A DNA stretch of 56,048 bases from Mycobacterium sp. UM_CSW. GTDB taxonomy: Bacteria; Actinomycetota; Actinomycetes; Mycobacteriales; Mycobacteriaceae. A program made the translations under genes and the position numbers. Below, one piece after another: positions 40,850-49,768 of the stretch. The DNA is taken from positions 1 to 56,048 of the forward strand of contig NZ_AUWQ01000096.1 in NCBI RefSeq assembly GCF_000455205.1. Reading direction: 5' to 3'. Each line of letters starts with the position of its first letter. Position 1 is the stretch's first letter. The notes under the pieces are model-generated. The model saw only the letters and a program-made list of their open reading frames with translations, made no database searches and had not been told where the DNA came from.

Positions 40850-41851
40850 CTACCCGGTCGCGCCGTGAGCGCCCTGAGCACCCTGTGCGCCCTGAGCACC
40901 CTGGACACCCAAGACGCCGCCGGGACCGCCGGGGCCGCCTTGACCGCCGATGCCGCCCGTACCGCCGGGAGCGTTAAGACCGCCAGGACCACCGGCGCCG
41001 CCCTGCCCGCCGGTACCGCCGTCACCGCCAGTGCCAGCGAAGAGCCCGCCGGCACCACCGGCACCGCCGGCACCACCCGAGCCACCGGGACTCCCGGCAA
41101 CACCCGGACCAGTGCCGGCAGCACCCGCGGCACCCGCCCCACCGGGACCACCGGGACCGCCATGGCCCATGAAGAACCCGCCGGCACCGCCCATACCACC
41201 GGCACCACCAGTCGCACCAGCGAGAATGGCCGATCCGCCGGCACCGCCGGCACCGCCGACACCGAACAACCACCCACCGCGGCCGCCGGCACCACCGGCA
41301 CCGCCGGGACCGCCGAGGCCGCCGGCCCCGCCGTTACCGATCAGCCCCGCCGCCCCACCGGCACCGCCAGCGTTGCCCGCTCCCGTGCTATTACCGCCGG
41401 CACCGCCATTGCCCAACAACCACCCGCCGGCACCGCCGGCCGTCCCCTGCACCCCCGAGGTCCCATTCGCGCCGTTACCGATGAGCGGACGCCCGGTCGC
41501 CGCCGTGCTCATCGCATTGATCGCAGCACCCGGCGCGCGGATCGCAGCTTCCACCATCTGCGCCGCGTTGGCAGCCTCAGTACCCGAATACGCAGCCCCG
41601 GCGGCGGCCATCGTGCGTGTGAACTGGTCATGGAAGGCCGCTGCCTTCGCGGCCAGCGCCTGATACTCGTCACCAACCTCGCCGAACACTGACGCGATCG
41701 CCGCCGACACCTCGTCAGCCGCCGGGCCCGTCACCCCGGTCGTCGGGATTGCAGCCGCCGCATTGGCGCTGGCCAAGTTCGCGCCGATGTTGTCAAGATT
41801 TGCAGTCACCCACTGGACGACGGCGGGGTCAATGTAAAAAGGAGAGCTCAT
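40850..41851 (-). CDS. PE_PGRS family protein
   Basis: 333 residues. A PE domain (residues ~1-100) with a divergent start (MSSPFYIDPAVVQW), then AAAAIPTTGVTGPAADEVSA and the hinge APGAAINAMSTAATGRPLIG, followed by about 200 residues of GGxGG repeats (GGAGGWLLGNGGAGG, GGDGGTGGQGG). It ends in a collagen-like GAQGAQGAQGAHGATG tail. PE_PGRS proteins are exported through ESX-5 and sit on the cell surface. The gene has a small GAGGGTGG ribosome binding site. No PPE partner adjoins its start, though a PPE gene lies 460 bases upstream on the same strand. High-GC glycine codons. Confidence 0.93.
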   Translation of the reverse strand: MSSPFYIDPAVVQWVTANLDNIGANLASANAAAAIPTTGVTGPAADEVSAAIASVFGEVGDEYQALAAKAAAFHDQFTRTMAAAGAAYSGTEAANAAQMVEAAIRAPGAAINAMSTAATGRPLIGNGANGTSGVQGTAGGAGGWLLGNGGAGGNSTGAGNAGGAGGAAGLIGNGGAGGLGGPGGAGGAGGRGGWLFGVGGAGGAGGSAILAGATGGAGGMGGAGGFFMGHGGPGGPGGAGAAGAAGTGPGVAGSPGGSGGAGGAGGAGGLFAGTGGDGGTGGQGGAGGPGGLNAPGGTGGIGGQGGPGGPGGVLGVQGAQGAQGAQGAHGATG

Positions 41852-41970
41852 GGCATTCCACCCTCATTTTCATCGCCAGCCCTGCGGAAAGGCATAATGC
41901 GTGATCGCATTCGAGCAACCGAGTCGAAACGCTACCGCAGCCGGTCGGTCATCGAAATAGATTCCGTAAC

Positions 41971-42151
41971 ACTGGAAATGGTCGGGTTTATGAACTGGAT
42001 TGGGTCGGAATAATGACTGGATTTGGTCCGAATTGTGACTGGATTTGGTCCGAATTATGACTGGATCCGATCGGGTTTATAAACTGGATTTGGTCGGAAT
42101 TATTAACTGGATTCGGTCGAGTCTATAAACTGGACTCGGTCGCATTTGACG
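41971..42151. repeat. Eight tandem 22-23 bp repeats upstream of PE_PGRS
   Basis: Units begin at 41971, 41994, 42016, 42038, 42060, 42083, 42106 and 42129; each starts ACTGG and most read ACTGGATTTGGTC then GAATT or GGTTTAT. Spacing of 22-23 bp is about two helical turns, so proteins bound at each unit would lie on one face. AT-rich compared with the flanks. The rest of the gap from 41852 to 42312 has no gene. Confidence 0.85.
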
Positions 42152-42312
42152 TTGTCACAGAGTCATTCGTCGGCGTTGAGTTGTGGAATTAGGCACGCAC
42201 CAGCCAAGCTGGCACCGCCGCGGTCGGATCGCAGTCCCGACTCGTCAACGAAATGGTCCGCTGCATGGCACGAAAAACGTTGTCGCGCTGCGCTATTCGG
42301 TCGCGCTGTCGT

Positions 42313-43827
42313 CTAACTGTTGGGCAGCAGCGGGATGGCCGGGGAACCGCCGGATCCGTCGTCCGCCAGTGTCATCAGCCCGGCCGGACGGGCCGCGGCG
42401 GGCGTCACGGTGGCACGGACGAATCCGAGTGGCCCGCCCCCTTGGCCCGAAGCCTCCGGATGCGGGCCTCCGTCGTCGTCGAGGTCCATGAACTCGTGGC
42501 GATGGGCGCGATCCTCGATCCTCGCGGCCCGACGGCGGCGCCTCGGCGCTCGGTCGTGCACCGTGGCGGCGGCCGCCGGCTCGTCGGCTCCCTCCGCCGC
42601 CGATTCCTCCGAGGGACGACGAGTGCGACTGGTGGCGCTGCCGCGCGCGGACAACCCGGAAAGGCCGACGGCGTATAGGACATCGGACAGACTTGCGCCG
42701 ATGCCCGTCGTCGCCGACGGACCGAATCCCACCCCCGGCCCGCTACCGGCCGGTCCCCCGCCGATGGCGGAGGTTGGGCTCGGCGCCGTGGGACCGGACA
42801 CCGTGGCGGCGCTGCTCGCGCTGGCCGGGGCGGCGGCGGTCGCCGGGGCAGGCATAGAACCGGGCGCCGGCGCTGCCGCGGCGGTCGGCACGGAGGCGGC
42901 AACCGACACCGGGACCGCGATGCCGGTTGCCACCGCGGCTCCCGCCGCCACACCCGCGGCGCCGGCGGCCGGAACGACGGCGGCCAGCGCCGGGGCAAGC
43001 GATATGGCCAGCTGGATCGCCTGCTGCCCGAAGGGCCAGAAGATCATCAACGTGTGGAAGGTGGCCCACGCCAAGGCGCTGGCGAGGGCCGGGGACATTC
43101 CGGGGATCTGCATCAGCGCCGAGGTGAGGCCGTTGGCAAATGGGACGGCGGGAATGGGCCATCCCGCGGGGTTGAGATCCTTGGACACCGGCCACGCGAA
43201 GTTTTTGGTGTATTGCTGGATCAGCGCCGCGAGCTGATCCTGCCAAGAGACGCTGGCAGATCGCGCCGCCGCCGCGCTGGCCTCTCCGCCCGTCGCGACG
43301 ATCTGCGGCGCCGGCGTGGCCGTCGGGATCGCCGCCAGGGCCGAGTCGGTGACGGTTTGGTAGGTGGCCATGGTTTCGGCGGCCTGCAGCCACATGCGGG
43401 CGTAGTCGGCTTCGTTGACCGCGATGGGGATGGTGTTGATGCCGAAGAAATTGGTCGCCAGCAGAGCCGCGTGAGTGGCGTGGTTTGCGGCGAGCTCGGC
43501 GAGCGTCGGCATGGTGGCCAGCGCGGTGGTGTAGGCGGCCGCGGCCGTTCGGTGCGATGACGCGGCGAGCGCGCTGCGGGCCGCGCTCTCGAGTAACCAG
43601 CTCAGATACGGCGCGTGGGCGGTGACGTAGCGTTCGGCGCTGGGACCGTCCCACGCGCCCTGGACCGCGCCCAGCAGTTCGAGGAGTTCGTCTGCGGCTG
43701 CGGCGTATTCGGCGCTCAGTGATGACGACGCCTCCGCGGCGGTGAGCAGCGGCCCGGAACCCGGACCGCTGCTGAGCAATGTGGAGTGCACCTCGGGCGG
43801 AAAGGACATCCAGATGGGAGCGGTCAT
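42313..43827 (-). CDS. PPE family protein (PPE-PPW-like C-terminus)
   Basis: 504 residues. The PPE domain begins [20 protein letters not shown] and includes [43 protein letters not shown] (the NFFGINTxPIAxNE motif) and [10 protein letters not shown]. The middle is Ala/Pro/Gly-rich. The C-terminus has [20 protein letters not shown] and ends PLLPNS, like the terminal region of PPE-PPW proteins but without the final Trp. ATG 43827 is chosen because the PPE family starts with MTAPIWM; the frame is open to 44181. PPE proteins are secreted by ESX systems, mostly with PE partners. Confidence 0.92.
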   Translation of the reverse strand: MTAPIWMSFPPEVHSTLLSSGPGSGPLLTAAEASSSLSAEYAAAADELLELLGAVQGAWDGPSAERYVTAHAPYLSWLLESAARSALAASSHRTAAAAYTTALATMPTLAELAANHATHAALLATNFFGINTIPIAVNEADYARMWLQAAETMATYQTVTDSALAAIPTATPAPQIVATGGEASAAAARSASVSWQDQLAALIQQYTKNFAWPVSKDLNPAGWPIPAVPFANGLTSALMQIPGMSPALASALAWATFHTLMIFWPFGQQAIQLAISLAPALAAVVPAAGAAGVAAGAAVATGIAVPVSVAASVPTAAAAPAPGSMPAPATAAAPASASSAATVSGPTAPSPTSAIGGGPAGSGPGVGFGPSATTGIGASLSDVLYAVGLSGLSARGSATSRTRRPSEESAAEGADEPAAAATVHDRAPRRRRRAARIEDRAHRHEFMDLDDDGGPHPEASGQGGGPLGFVRATVTPAAARPAGLMTLADDGSGGSPAIPLLPNS

Positions 43828-43966
43828 CGTCGGGGGCCTTCGGGCAGGAACACGAATACCTCTTCGGTCGGCGTAGCGAGGGGAGCGCTTGTCTTTCAGT
43901 GGTCGGTTTGCCGGACCGTTTGGTTCCCGTCCCCCGCTAGTGGACGCCTTTGCGCACGAACCGAGC

Positions 43967-44767
43967 ATGCGCAACGATGCAGGGATGCGGTGTGACGTTG
44001 CGCGTGAGGCGCTTTCTGCGCGACTGGACGGCGAGCGTCCGCAGGTGCTCGCGCAACAGGTCGATGCCCATCTTGAGTCGTGCCGCGGTTGCCGCACCTG
44101 GCTGATCGGCGCGGCGGTCCAGTCGCGCCGGCTGTCCTCCATTGCGCCGGGCGAGGGACCGGACCTGGTCGGCAAGATCATGGCCAGCCTCGATCAGCAG
44201 GCACCCGCGTATCACCGCTCGATGCGCTGGTTGCGCTCGCGCTACCGGCGCTGGGGGCTGATCGGCGTCGGCCTGTTCCAGGTCGCGATCGCGGCCGCCC
44301 AGATCAGCGGCATCAACTTCGGCATGGTGTCGAGCCACATGCACGGCGCCATGTCGGGTGAGCACCTGATGCACGAGTCCACCGCATGGTTGCTGGCGTT
44401 GGGTCTGGCCATGATCGCCGCGGGGGTTTGGCCCGCCACCGCGATTGGCGTGGCGGCGATTACCGGCGTGTATTCCGTCGCGCTATTGAGTTACGTGGTC
44501 GTCGACGCCTTCGCCGGCGAGGTCACCGCGACACGCATCGCAAGCCACATGCCCCTGCTGCTCGGGCTCGTGTTCGCGTTGCTGGTGGCGCGCGAATATG
44601 TGCGGACCCGGCGGCCGCACTCCTCCGGCAAGGACGCCGACGACCCTGACTCGCCGTCGGAGGCGCCAGCGGGTCGGCGGCACCGGCATCTCTGGCCGAT
44701 CAACCGCTCGGCCTCTACGACGACCCGTCGTAGACCGATCGCACCCGTCCAACTAAGGTGGTTGGCT
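43967..44767 (+). CDS. Zinc-anti-sigma membrane module, in frame with sigC
   Basis: About 267 codons before the sigC ATG. The N-terminal ZAS motif is clear: C in [17 protein letters not shown], then [12 protein letters not shown], giving C...H-x3-C-x2-C. Then about four membrane helices: [58 protein letters not shown]; and [19 protein letters not shown]. The first external loop (about 44320-44380) reads [19 protein letters not shown], rich in His and Met. No stop separates it from sigC; the codons run on to ATG 44768. Start 43967 or 43985 is uncertain. Anti-sigma function is inferred from domain and position. Confidence 0.8.
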
Positions 44768-45322
44768 ATGACCGCGTCAAGCGACGACGAGGCCGTCACC
44801 GACCTCGCGTTGGCAGCCGCACGCGGGAACGAGCGAGCGCTCGAGGCTTTCATCAAAGCGACCCAGCAAGACGTTTGGCGTTTCGTCGCCTATCTTTCCG
44901 ACGCGAACACCGCGGACGACCTGACGCAGGAGACCTTCCTGCGAGCGATCGGCGCTATCGAGCGGTTCTCCGGACGATCCAGTGCCCGAACCTGGCTGCT
45001 GGCTATCGCGCGCCGCGTCGTGGCTGATCACATCCGTTACGCCCAGTCGCGGCCCCGCACCGCATCCGCCGCCGATCCCGCCCAATTCCACAGCGGCGAT
45101 CGCAATCACCGAGGGTTCGAAGACCTGGTCGAGGTGACCACGATGATCGCGAACCTCACTACGGAGCAGCGGGAGGCGCTGTTGCTCACGCAGTTGCTCG
45201 GGCTGCCCTACGCCGACGCCGCGGCGGTCTGCGGGTGCCCCGTCGGCACCATCCGGTCCCGCGTTGCCCGGGCCCGCGATGCGCTGCTGGCCGACGCGGA
45301 GCGCGAAGACCTCACCGGCTAA
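44768..45322 (+). CDS. sigC: ECF RNA polymerase sigma factor SigC
   Basis: 184 residues from ATG 44768, the length of M. tuberculosis SigC (Rv2069, about 185). Region 2: [20 protein letters not shown], then [18 protein letters not shown]. Region 4: [20 protein letters not shown], then [19 protein letters not shown]. The gene has its own strong ribosome binding site (AAGGTGG, 44755-44761, six bases before ATG) even though the upstream anti-sigma frame runs into it without a stop. SigC is an extracytoplasmic-function sigma factor; M. tuberculosis SigC has been linked to copper acquisition. It overlaps the cobK stop region by four bases (convergent). Confidence 0.95.
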   Translation: MTASSDDEAVTDLALAAARGNERALEAFIKATQQDVWRFVAYLSDANTADDLTQETFLRAIGAIERFSGRSSARTWLLAIARRVVADHIRYAQSRPRTASAADPAQFHSGDRNHRGFEDLVEVTTMIANLTTEQREALLLTQLLGLPYADAAAVCGCPVGTIRSRVARARDALLADAEREDLTG

Positions 45323-46044
45323 CCCAGCCGCGCAACCCATTCGGCGGCCTCTTCGGTGGTGCCGACGGCGGCGACGCCGGCCGGAAGTTTCGGTCTCGCG
45401 ACCATTACCACCGGAATCGACAGCGCGGCCGCCGCGTCCAGCTTGCCGCGGGTCATGTCACCGCCGCTGTTCTTGGTAACCAGTGCGTCGATGCGGTGTT
45501 CACGCAGCAGCGTCAATTCGTCGTCGTAGTGATACGGGCCGCGCGACAACAGCAGCTGGTGGTGACGTGGCAGCGACGCGGGGTCCGGCGTGGTGACCGC
45601 GCGGATCAGAAACCACGCGTCGCTGTCGGCGAAGGCGTTGACACCCGAACGTCCGGTGGTGAGAAAAACGCGTGAGTAGCCTTGCTTGGCAACGGTTTTC
45701 GCCGCCTCCACGTCTGATGGGACGACGATAGCGTCGCCGGGTGTCCACGCGGGGCGCGCCAACACCAAGTGCGGTATCCGCAGTGCGGCGCATGCTTCGG
45801 CGGCGTGCGCGGTCATGGTCGCGGCGAACGGGTGGGTGGCGTCGACGACGGCGTCGATGTGTTCCTCTTGCAACCAGCGTTTGAGTCCGTCCACACCGCC
45901 AAAGCCGCCGATACGTACCGGACCAACCGGGAGGGCCGGATCCGGTACCCGGCCTGCCAGCGAGCTGACGATGTCGACGCGCGGGTGCAGGGCCTTGGCC
46001 AGTTCGCGAGCCTCGCCGGTGCCGCCGAGCAACAGGACGCGCAT
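45319..46044 (-). CDS. cobK: Precorrin-6A reductase CobK
   Basis: 241 residues. NADPH-dependent reduction of precorrin-6A to 6B. The N-terminal [18 protein letters not shown] is the dinucleotide-binding-type start, [20 protein letters not shown] (~residue 67-86) and [18 protein letters not shown] (~190-207) are CobK/CbiJ hallmarks. ATG 46044; the reading frame is open further upstream but inside cobM. Its start overlaps the cobM stop by one base (TGATG), so the genes are cotranscribed and coupled. M. tuberculosis orthologue Rv2070c. Confidence 0.94.
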   Translation of the reverse strand: MRVLLLGGTGEARELAKALHPRVDIVSSLAGRVPDPALPVGPVRIGGFGGVDGLKRWLQEEHIDAVVDATHPFAATMTAHAAEACAALRIPHLVLARPAWTPGDAIVVPSDVEAAKTVAKQGYSRVFLTTGRSGVNAFADSDAWFLIRAVTTPDPASLPRHHQLLLSRGPYHYDDELTLLREHRIDALVTKNSGGDMTRGKLDAAAALSIPVVMVARPKLPAGVAAVGTTEEAAEWVARLG

Positions 46045-46799
46045 CAGTGCCGGCTCCCCCGGATCCGCTCGGTGGAATATAGGTAGCTGTCGGTGAATCC
46101 CTCGGCGGCCAGGACATCGCCGACGATGATCACGGCGGTCTTGGTGATGTTGGCGTCGTGCATCTGATCGGCGATGTCGGTCAGCGTGCCGCGCAGCAGC
46201 ACCTGTTGCGGCCAACTAGCGAAAGCCACGACCGCAGCAGGTGTTTCGGGCCGGTAGCCGCCTTCGAGCAGCTGTGGGACGATGGCGTCGATCTGCGCGG
46301 CCGCTAGATGCAGTACAAGAGTGCCGCCGGTTTTGGCGAGGGTTTGTAGCTCTTCACCGGGCGGCATGGGTGTCGAGAGGGTGGCCACGCGGGTCAGCGT
46401 CACCGTCTGCGCCACCCCGGGGACGGTGAGCTCGCGCTTCAACGCGGCCGCGGCAGCGGCGAAAGCTGTTACCCCCGGCACGATTTCGTAGTCGATGGCC
46501 AGCGCGTCGAGTCGCCGGCACTGTTCGGCCAGCGCACTGTACAGCGACGGATCACCGGAGTGTAGCCGTGCCACGTCATGGCCCGCCGCGTCGGCGTCGG
46601 CCATTTCGGTGACAATCTGTTCGAGCGTAAGCGGTCCGGTGTCAATGATTTTCGCGTCTTCGGGGCAGAGCGCCAGCAGGTCTGCGGGCATGATAGAGCC
46701 GGCATATAGGCACGTTGGGCAGCTTTCGAGGAGCCTCTGGCCGCGGACCGTGATGAGGTCGGCGGCGCCGGGTCCCGCACCGATGAAGTACACAGTCAC
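46044..46799 (-). CDS. cobM: Precorrin-4 C11-methyltransferase CobM
   Basis: 251 residues, equal to Rv2071c. TP_methylase domain: VYFIGAGPGAADLITVRGQR (residues ~3-22), LHSGDPSLYSALAEQ (~78), and PGVTAFAAAAAALKREL (~107). Methylates precorrin-4 at C-11 to precorrin-5. I place the start at GTG 46799, which overlaps the cobL stop by four bases (GTGA); the frame is open 14 codons further. Confidence 0.94.
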   Translation of the reverse strand: MTVYFIGAGPGAADLITVRGQRLLESCPTCLYAGSIMPADLLALCPEDAKIIDTGPLTLEQIVTEMADADAAGHDVARLHSGDPSLYSALAEQCRRLDALAIDYEIVPGVTAFAAAAAALKRELTVPGVAQTVTLTRVATLSTPMPPGEELQTLAKTGGTLVLHLAAAQIDAIVPQLLEGGYRPETPAAVVAFASWPQQVLLRGTLTDIADQMHDANITKTAVIIVGDVLAAEGFTDSYLYSTERIRGSRH

Positions 46800-47962
46800 C
46801 TGGTCACCGCCCATTGCGTGACCGGCATTTGGGGGCGCCAACCAGTGAAGCCACCCAGCGGCTCGCCCTGGTAGTGCTGAAGGCGTCGCAATTGGCCGCC
46901 ATAGCGCGAATATGACTGCGCAAGAAGCGATTCTGACTCAGCTGTGACCGCGTTGGCCACCAGCCGTCCGTCTCGGGATAAGTGGTGGAGGCACGCGTCG
47001 ATCAGGCCGTGCTGGGTCAGGCCGCCGCCGATGAAGATGGCCGCGGGCGCTACGGCGCCGTCGAACGCCTCCGGCGCCTCGCCGAGGACGTCGATGCAGA
47101 CGCCGAAGGACGCGGCGTTGGCCGCGATGTTGCGGCGGCGCCGTTCGTCGCGCTCGAACGCCACTGCGCTGCAACCCGGCCAGCTCAGGCACCACTCGAC
47201 ACTGATGCTGCCCGAGCCCGCGCCGATGTCCCACAGCCGCTCCCCCGGCCGCGGCGCGAGCGCGGCCAGCGTCGCCGCCCGGACCCCAAGTTTGGTGATC
47301 TGACCGTCGTGGACGAACGCGTCGTCCGGATACGGCGACATACGTTCGTCGGGCAGGTAGCGGACGGCGACCAGATTGAGGTCGTCGACGTGTTGCGGTG
47401 GGTCCTCGGCCCAGTGGCGCGCGCTGCCGTCGCGGCGACGTTCGGTTGGGGCGCCGAGGTTTTCGAGCACAGTGAACTCGGAGTCGCCACGCCCATGCGC
47501 GGTCAGCAGTGCAGCCAATTCCTTGGGTGTGGCCGCGCTTTTCGACAGCACGATCGCCTGGCCGCCGCGGCGCACGGCGGTGTGTTCCGGCGCAGTCACC
47601 AGGCTGATGACCTCGGTGTCGTGAGCAGTCCAACCCATCCGCGCGCATGCCAACGTCACCGAGGACACGTGCGGCAGCACCCTGACTTTTTGGGGACCGT
47701 ACAACCGGATCAGAGTGCCGCCGATCCCGTGCAGCAGCGGGTCTCCACTGGCGACGATGTGGATTTCGTCGTCTACGGGAAGTGCTTGCAGGGCGGGCAG
47801 CATCGGTGACGGCCACTCCCGGCGGGGCGCGGCCACCGTTTCGTCGAGCAGGTCGAGCTGCCTTCGGGATCCGTAAATGACCGTGGCCCTGTGTAGTTCG
47901 GCGCGTGACGATTCCGCGAGGCCGGCCATGCCGTCGGCGCCGATACCGACAACGATGATCAT
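46796..47962 (-). CDS. cobL: Precorrin-6Y C5,15-methyltransferase (decarboxylating) CobL
   Basis: 388 residues, near the 390 of Rv2072c. N-terminal TP_methylase domain (VVGIGADGMAGLAESSRAEL; HIVASGDPLLHGIGGTLIRL) for C-5 methylation, and C-terminal CbiT-like domain (LGVRAATLAALAPRPGERLW, DIGAGSGSISVEWCL, IFIGGG) for C-15 methylation and decarboxylation. ATG 47962 overlaps the upstream SDR stop by four bases. The upstream part of the open frame belongs to the SDR in another frame. Confidence 0.95.
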   Translation of the reverse strand: MIIVVGIGADGMAGLAESSRAELHRATVIYGSRRQLDLLDETVAAPRREWPSPMLPALQALPVDDEIHIVASGDPLLHGIGGTLIRLYGPQKVRVLPHVSSVTLACARMGWTAHDTEVISLVTAPEHTAVRRGGQAIVLSKSAATPKELAALLTAHGRGDSEFTVLENLGAPTERRRDGSARHWAEDPPQHVDDLNLVAVRYLPDERMSPYPDDAFVHDGQITKLGVRAATLAALAPRPGERLWDIGAGSGSISVEWCLSWPGCSAVAFERDERRRRNIAANAASFGVCIDVLGEAPEAFDGAVAPAAIFIGGGLTQHGLIDACLHHLSRDGRLVANAVTAESESLLAQSYSRYGGQLRRLQHYQGEPLGGFTGWRPQMPVTQWAVTR

Positions 47963-48708
47963 CGCGGCATCCTGCGCCAAATGAACTGCGGCAGCAGCCG
48001 CATCACGAAGAACATCGGCCGCAGCGACCACGGGATCCACACGGTGCGTCGGCCCTTGGCCAGGGCCCGTGCGGTTGCGGCGGCCACTTGCTCCGGGGTG
48101 CTCGACAGCGGTGCGGGCCGCATGCCCTCGGTCATGCGTCCGATGACGAAGCCCGGGCGCGCGATGAGCAACCGCACGCCTGTCCCGTGCAGCGCGTCGG
48201 CCAGGCCGCTGGCGAATCCGTCCAGGCCGGCCTTCGCCGAGCCGTAGACGTAGTTCGCGCGGCGCACGCGCACCCCGGCGACCGAGGAGAACACCACCAG
48301 CGAGCCGCGGCCGGCGGTCCGCATGGCCGCGGCCAGGTGGGTAAGCATGCTGACTTCGGCGACGTAGTCGGTGTGGACGATGGCGACCGCGTGGGCGGCG
48401 TCGGTCTCGGCGCGTGCTTGGTTGCCGAGGATCCCGAAGGCCAGGACCGCGGTGCCGATGGGCCCATGCTCGGCGACGATCAAGGCGACCAGCGGTCCGT
48501 GCGACGCCAGGTCGTCGGCGTCGAACTCCACGGTGTGCACCGCTTCGGCGCCGGCGGCTTTGAGGGTGGCGATCTGGTCGTCGAGCTGATCGGATCTGCG
48601 CGCGGCAAGCACCACCGTCGCTCCGGCGGCCAGGCGCCGCGCGAGCTCGATGCCGATCTCGCTGCGGCCGCCCAGGATTAGTACCGGACCTGCGCCCGTG
48701 TCGTCCAC
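47959..48708 (-). CDS. Short-chain dehydrogenase (Rv2073c type)
   Basis: 249 residues. Rossmann start VLILGGRSEIGIELARRLAA (residues ~9-28), FSSVAGVRVRRANYVYGSAK with Ser, Tyr and Lys of the active site (S~142, YxxxK ~155). A C-terminal hydrophobic segment (WSLRPMFFVMRLLPQFIWRR) suggests membrane contact, as in the DprE2-like group. First gene of the SDR-cobL-cobM-cobK transcript. Same context as Rv2073c in M. tuberculosis. Its substrate is not known and it need not act in cobalamin synthesis. Confidence 0.92.
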   Translation of the reverse strand: MDDTGAGPVLILGGRSEIGIELARRLAAGATVVLAARRSDQLDDQIATLKAAGAEAVHTVEFDADDLASHGPLVALIVAEHGPIGTAVLAFGILGNQARAETDAAHAVAIVHTDYVAEVSMLTHLAAAMRTAGRGSLVVFSSVAGVRVRRANYVYGSAKAGLDGFASGLADALHGTGVRLLIARPGFVIGRMTEGMRPAPLSSTPEQVAAATARALAKGRRTVWIPWSLRPMFFVMRLLPQFIWRRMPR

Positions 48709-48743
48709 GGCTGCGATTATGACCTGCGCTAGCGTGGGCGGTG

Positions 48744-49154
48744 ATGGCGAATACCACTACGCGGCTGACCGACGATGCGCTGGCTTTCCTGTCAGAACGT
48801 CACCTGGCCATGCTGACCACGCTGCGAGCCGACAATTCCCCGCATGTGGTCGCCGTCGGTTTCACCTTCGATCCCAAGACTCACATCGCGCGGGTGATCA
48901 CGACCGGCGGCTCGCAGAAGGCCGTCAACGCCGACCGCGCCGGGGTGGCTGTGCTCAGCCAGGTCGACGGCGCGCGGTGGCTGTCGCTGGAGGGCCGGTC
49001 GAAGGTGAACAGCGACGCCGACGCCGTCCGCGACGCCGAGCTGCGCTACGCCCAGCGCTACCGGACTCCCAGACCAAACCCGCGGCGGGTGGTCATCGAG
49101 GTGCAGGTCGAGCGGGTACTGGGGTCGTCGGATTTGCTGGACCGGGGCGAGTAA
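48744..49154 (+). CDS. F420-dependent PPOX-class oxidoreductase (Rv2074 type)
   Basis: 136 residues. [20 protein letters not shown] followed by [20 protein letters not shown] and [17 protein letters not shown] matches Rv2074, the M. tuberculosis F420H2-dependent biliverdin reductase. Small split-barrel dimer. ATG 48744 is used; a GTG lies just before (48741). Divergent from the SDR gene, 35 bases between starts. Conserved at the same place in M. tuberculosis. Confidence 0.92.
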   Translation: MANTTTRLTDDALAFLSERHLAMLTTLRADNSPHVVAVGFTFDPKTHIARVITTGGSQKAVNADRAGVAVLSQVDGARWLSLEGRSKVNSDADAVRDAELRYAQRYRTPRPNPRRVVIEVQVERVLGSSDLLDRGE

Positions 49155-49164
49155 CTCAGCCAGA

Positions 49165-49737
49165 TCAACGCGAACCCGTGCTTATCCGCGACGTGACGCT
49201 CTCGGGAAAGCCTTCGAGAAGTTCGGCGTTCAACTCATCATAAGTGATCGGAAGAATGTGACTGTAACGCATATCTCCGCGCGTCATAATGAAATACGCG
49301 CTTGGATCCCTTCGAAGCACATACTTTACCACTTTATCGCTTTGAATATCTGCCACTACTTGGGAATCAAGACCCGCGTCGTCCCATTTCCAACTCACCG
49401 GGTCGAGCCTGCAATCGATTCGCAGTGACTCAGCGACTCCGTAGATGATGAATTTTCCTGCATCCTTAATTCGCGAAAAGATTCCTTTAGAGGATTCTAT
49501 AGGAGTATCACTTCGTTCAGTCGACGCTCGTAGGACACGATAATTGTCATCGACAGTGTCCTCGAGTATGTAAGCCCACCAGTCAGGATGTGGGTAGCCG
49601 AAGCGAAAATTTAAGCGACCATCTTCCCAAACCGCTTCGTCGGGAGGCGGTTTCCCCGCGAAGGCGTATATTTTTCGCCAGTAGTTGTACTGCATCACCA
49701 GTTCTGCGATGTCTGGATCGTCCTCTTTCAAGACCAT
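49165..49737 (-). CDS. Probable immunity protein for the TNT toxin
   Basis: 190 residues, cytosolic, aromatic-rich (WWAYILEDTVDDNYRVLRAS; DPVSWKWDD; YFIMTRGD). I do not recognise the family for sure, but its place directly downstream of a TNT-domain toxin, 31 bases on, and its low GC fit an antidote gene like IFT (Rv3902c) beside CpnT. ATG 49737 has AGGAG at seven bases (GTG 49740 is possible). Secretory signals are absent, as expected for immunity. Confidence 0.6.
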   Translation of the reverse strand: MVLKEDDPDIAELVMQYNYWRKIYAFAGKPPPDEAVWEDGRLNFRFGYPHPDWWAYILEDTVDDNYRVLRASTERSDTPIESSKGIFSRIKDAGKFIIYGVAESLRIDCRLDPVSWKWDDAGLDSQVVADIQSDKVVKYVLRRDPSAYFIMTRGDMRYSHILPITYDELNAELLEGFPESVTSRISTGSR

Positions 49738-49768
49738 CACCTAACTCCTTTAAATTGAATACATTCTA

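Noticed and set aside
40950-41663. Proline-rich plus-strand frame
   Set aside because: Antisense image of the PE_PGRS GGxGG repeats.
41971-42151. CRISPR array
   Set aside because: The repeats abut with no unique spacers and vary among themselves; no cas genes are near.
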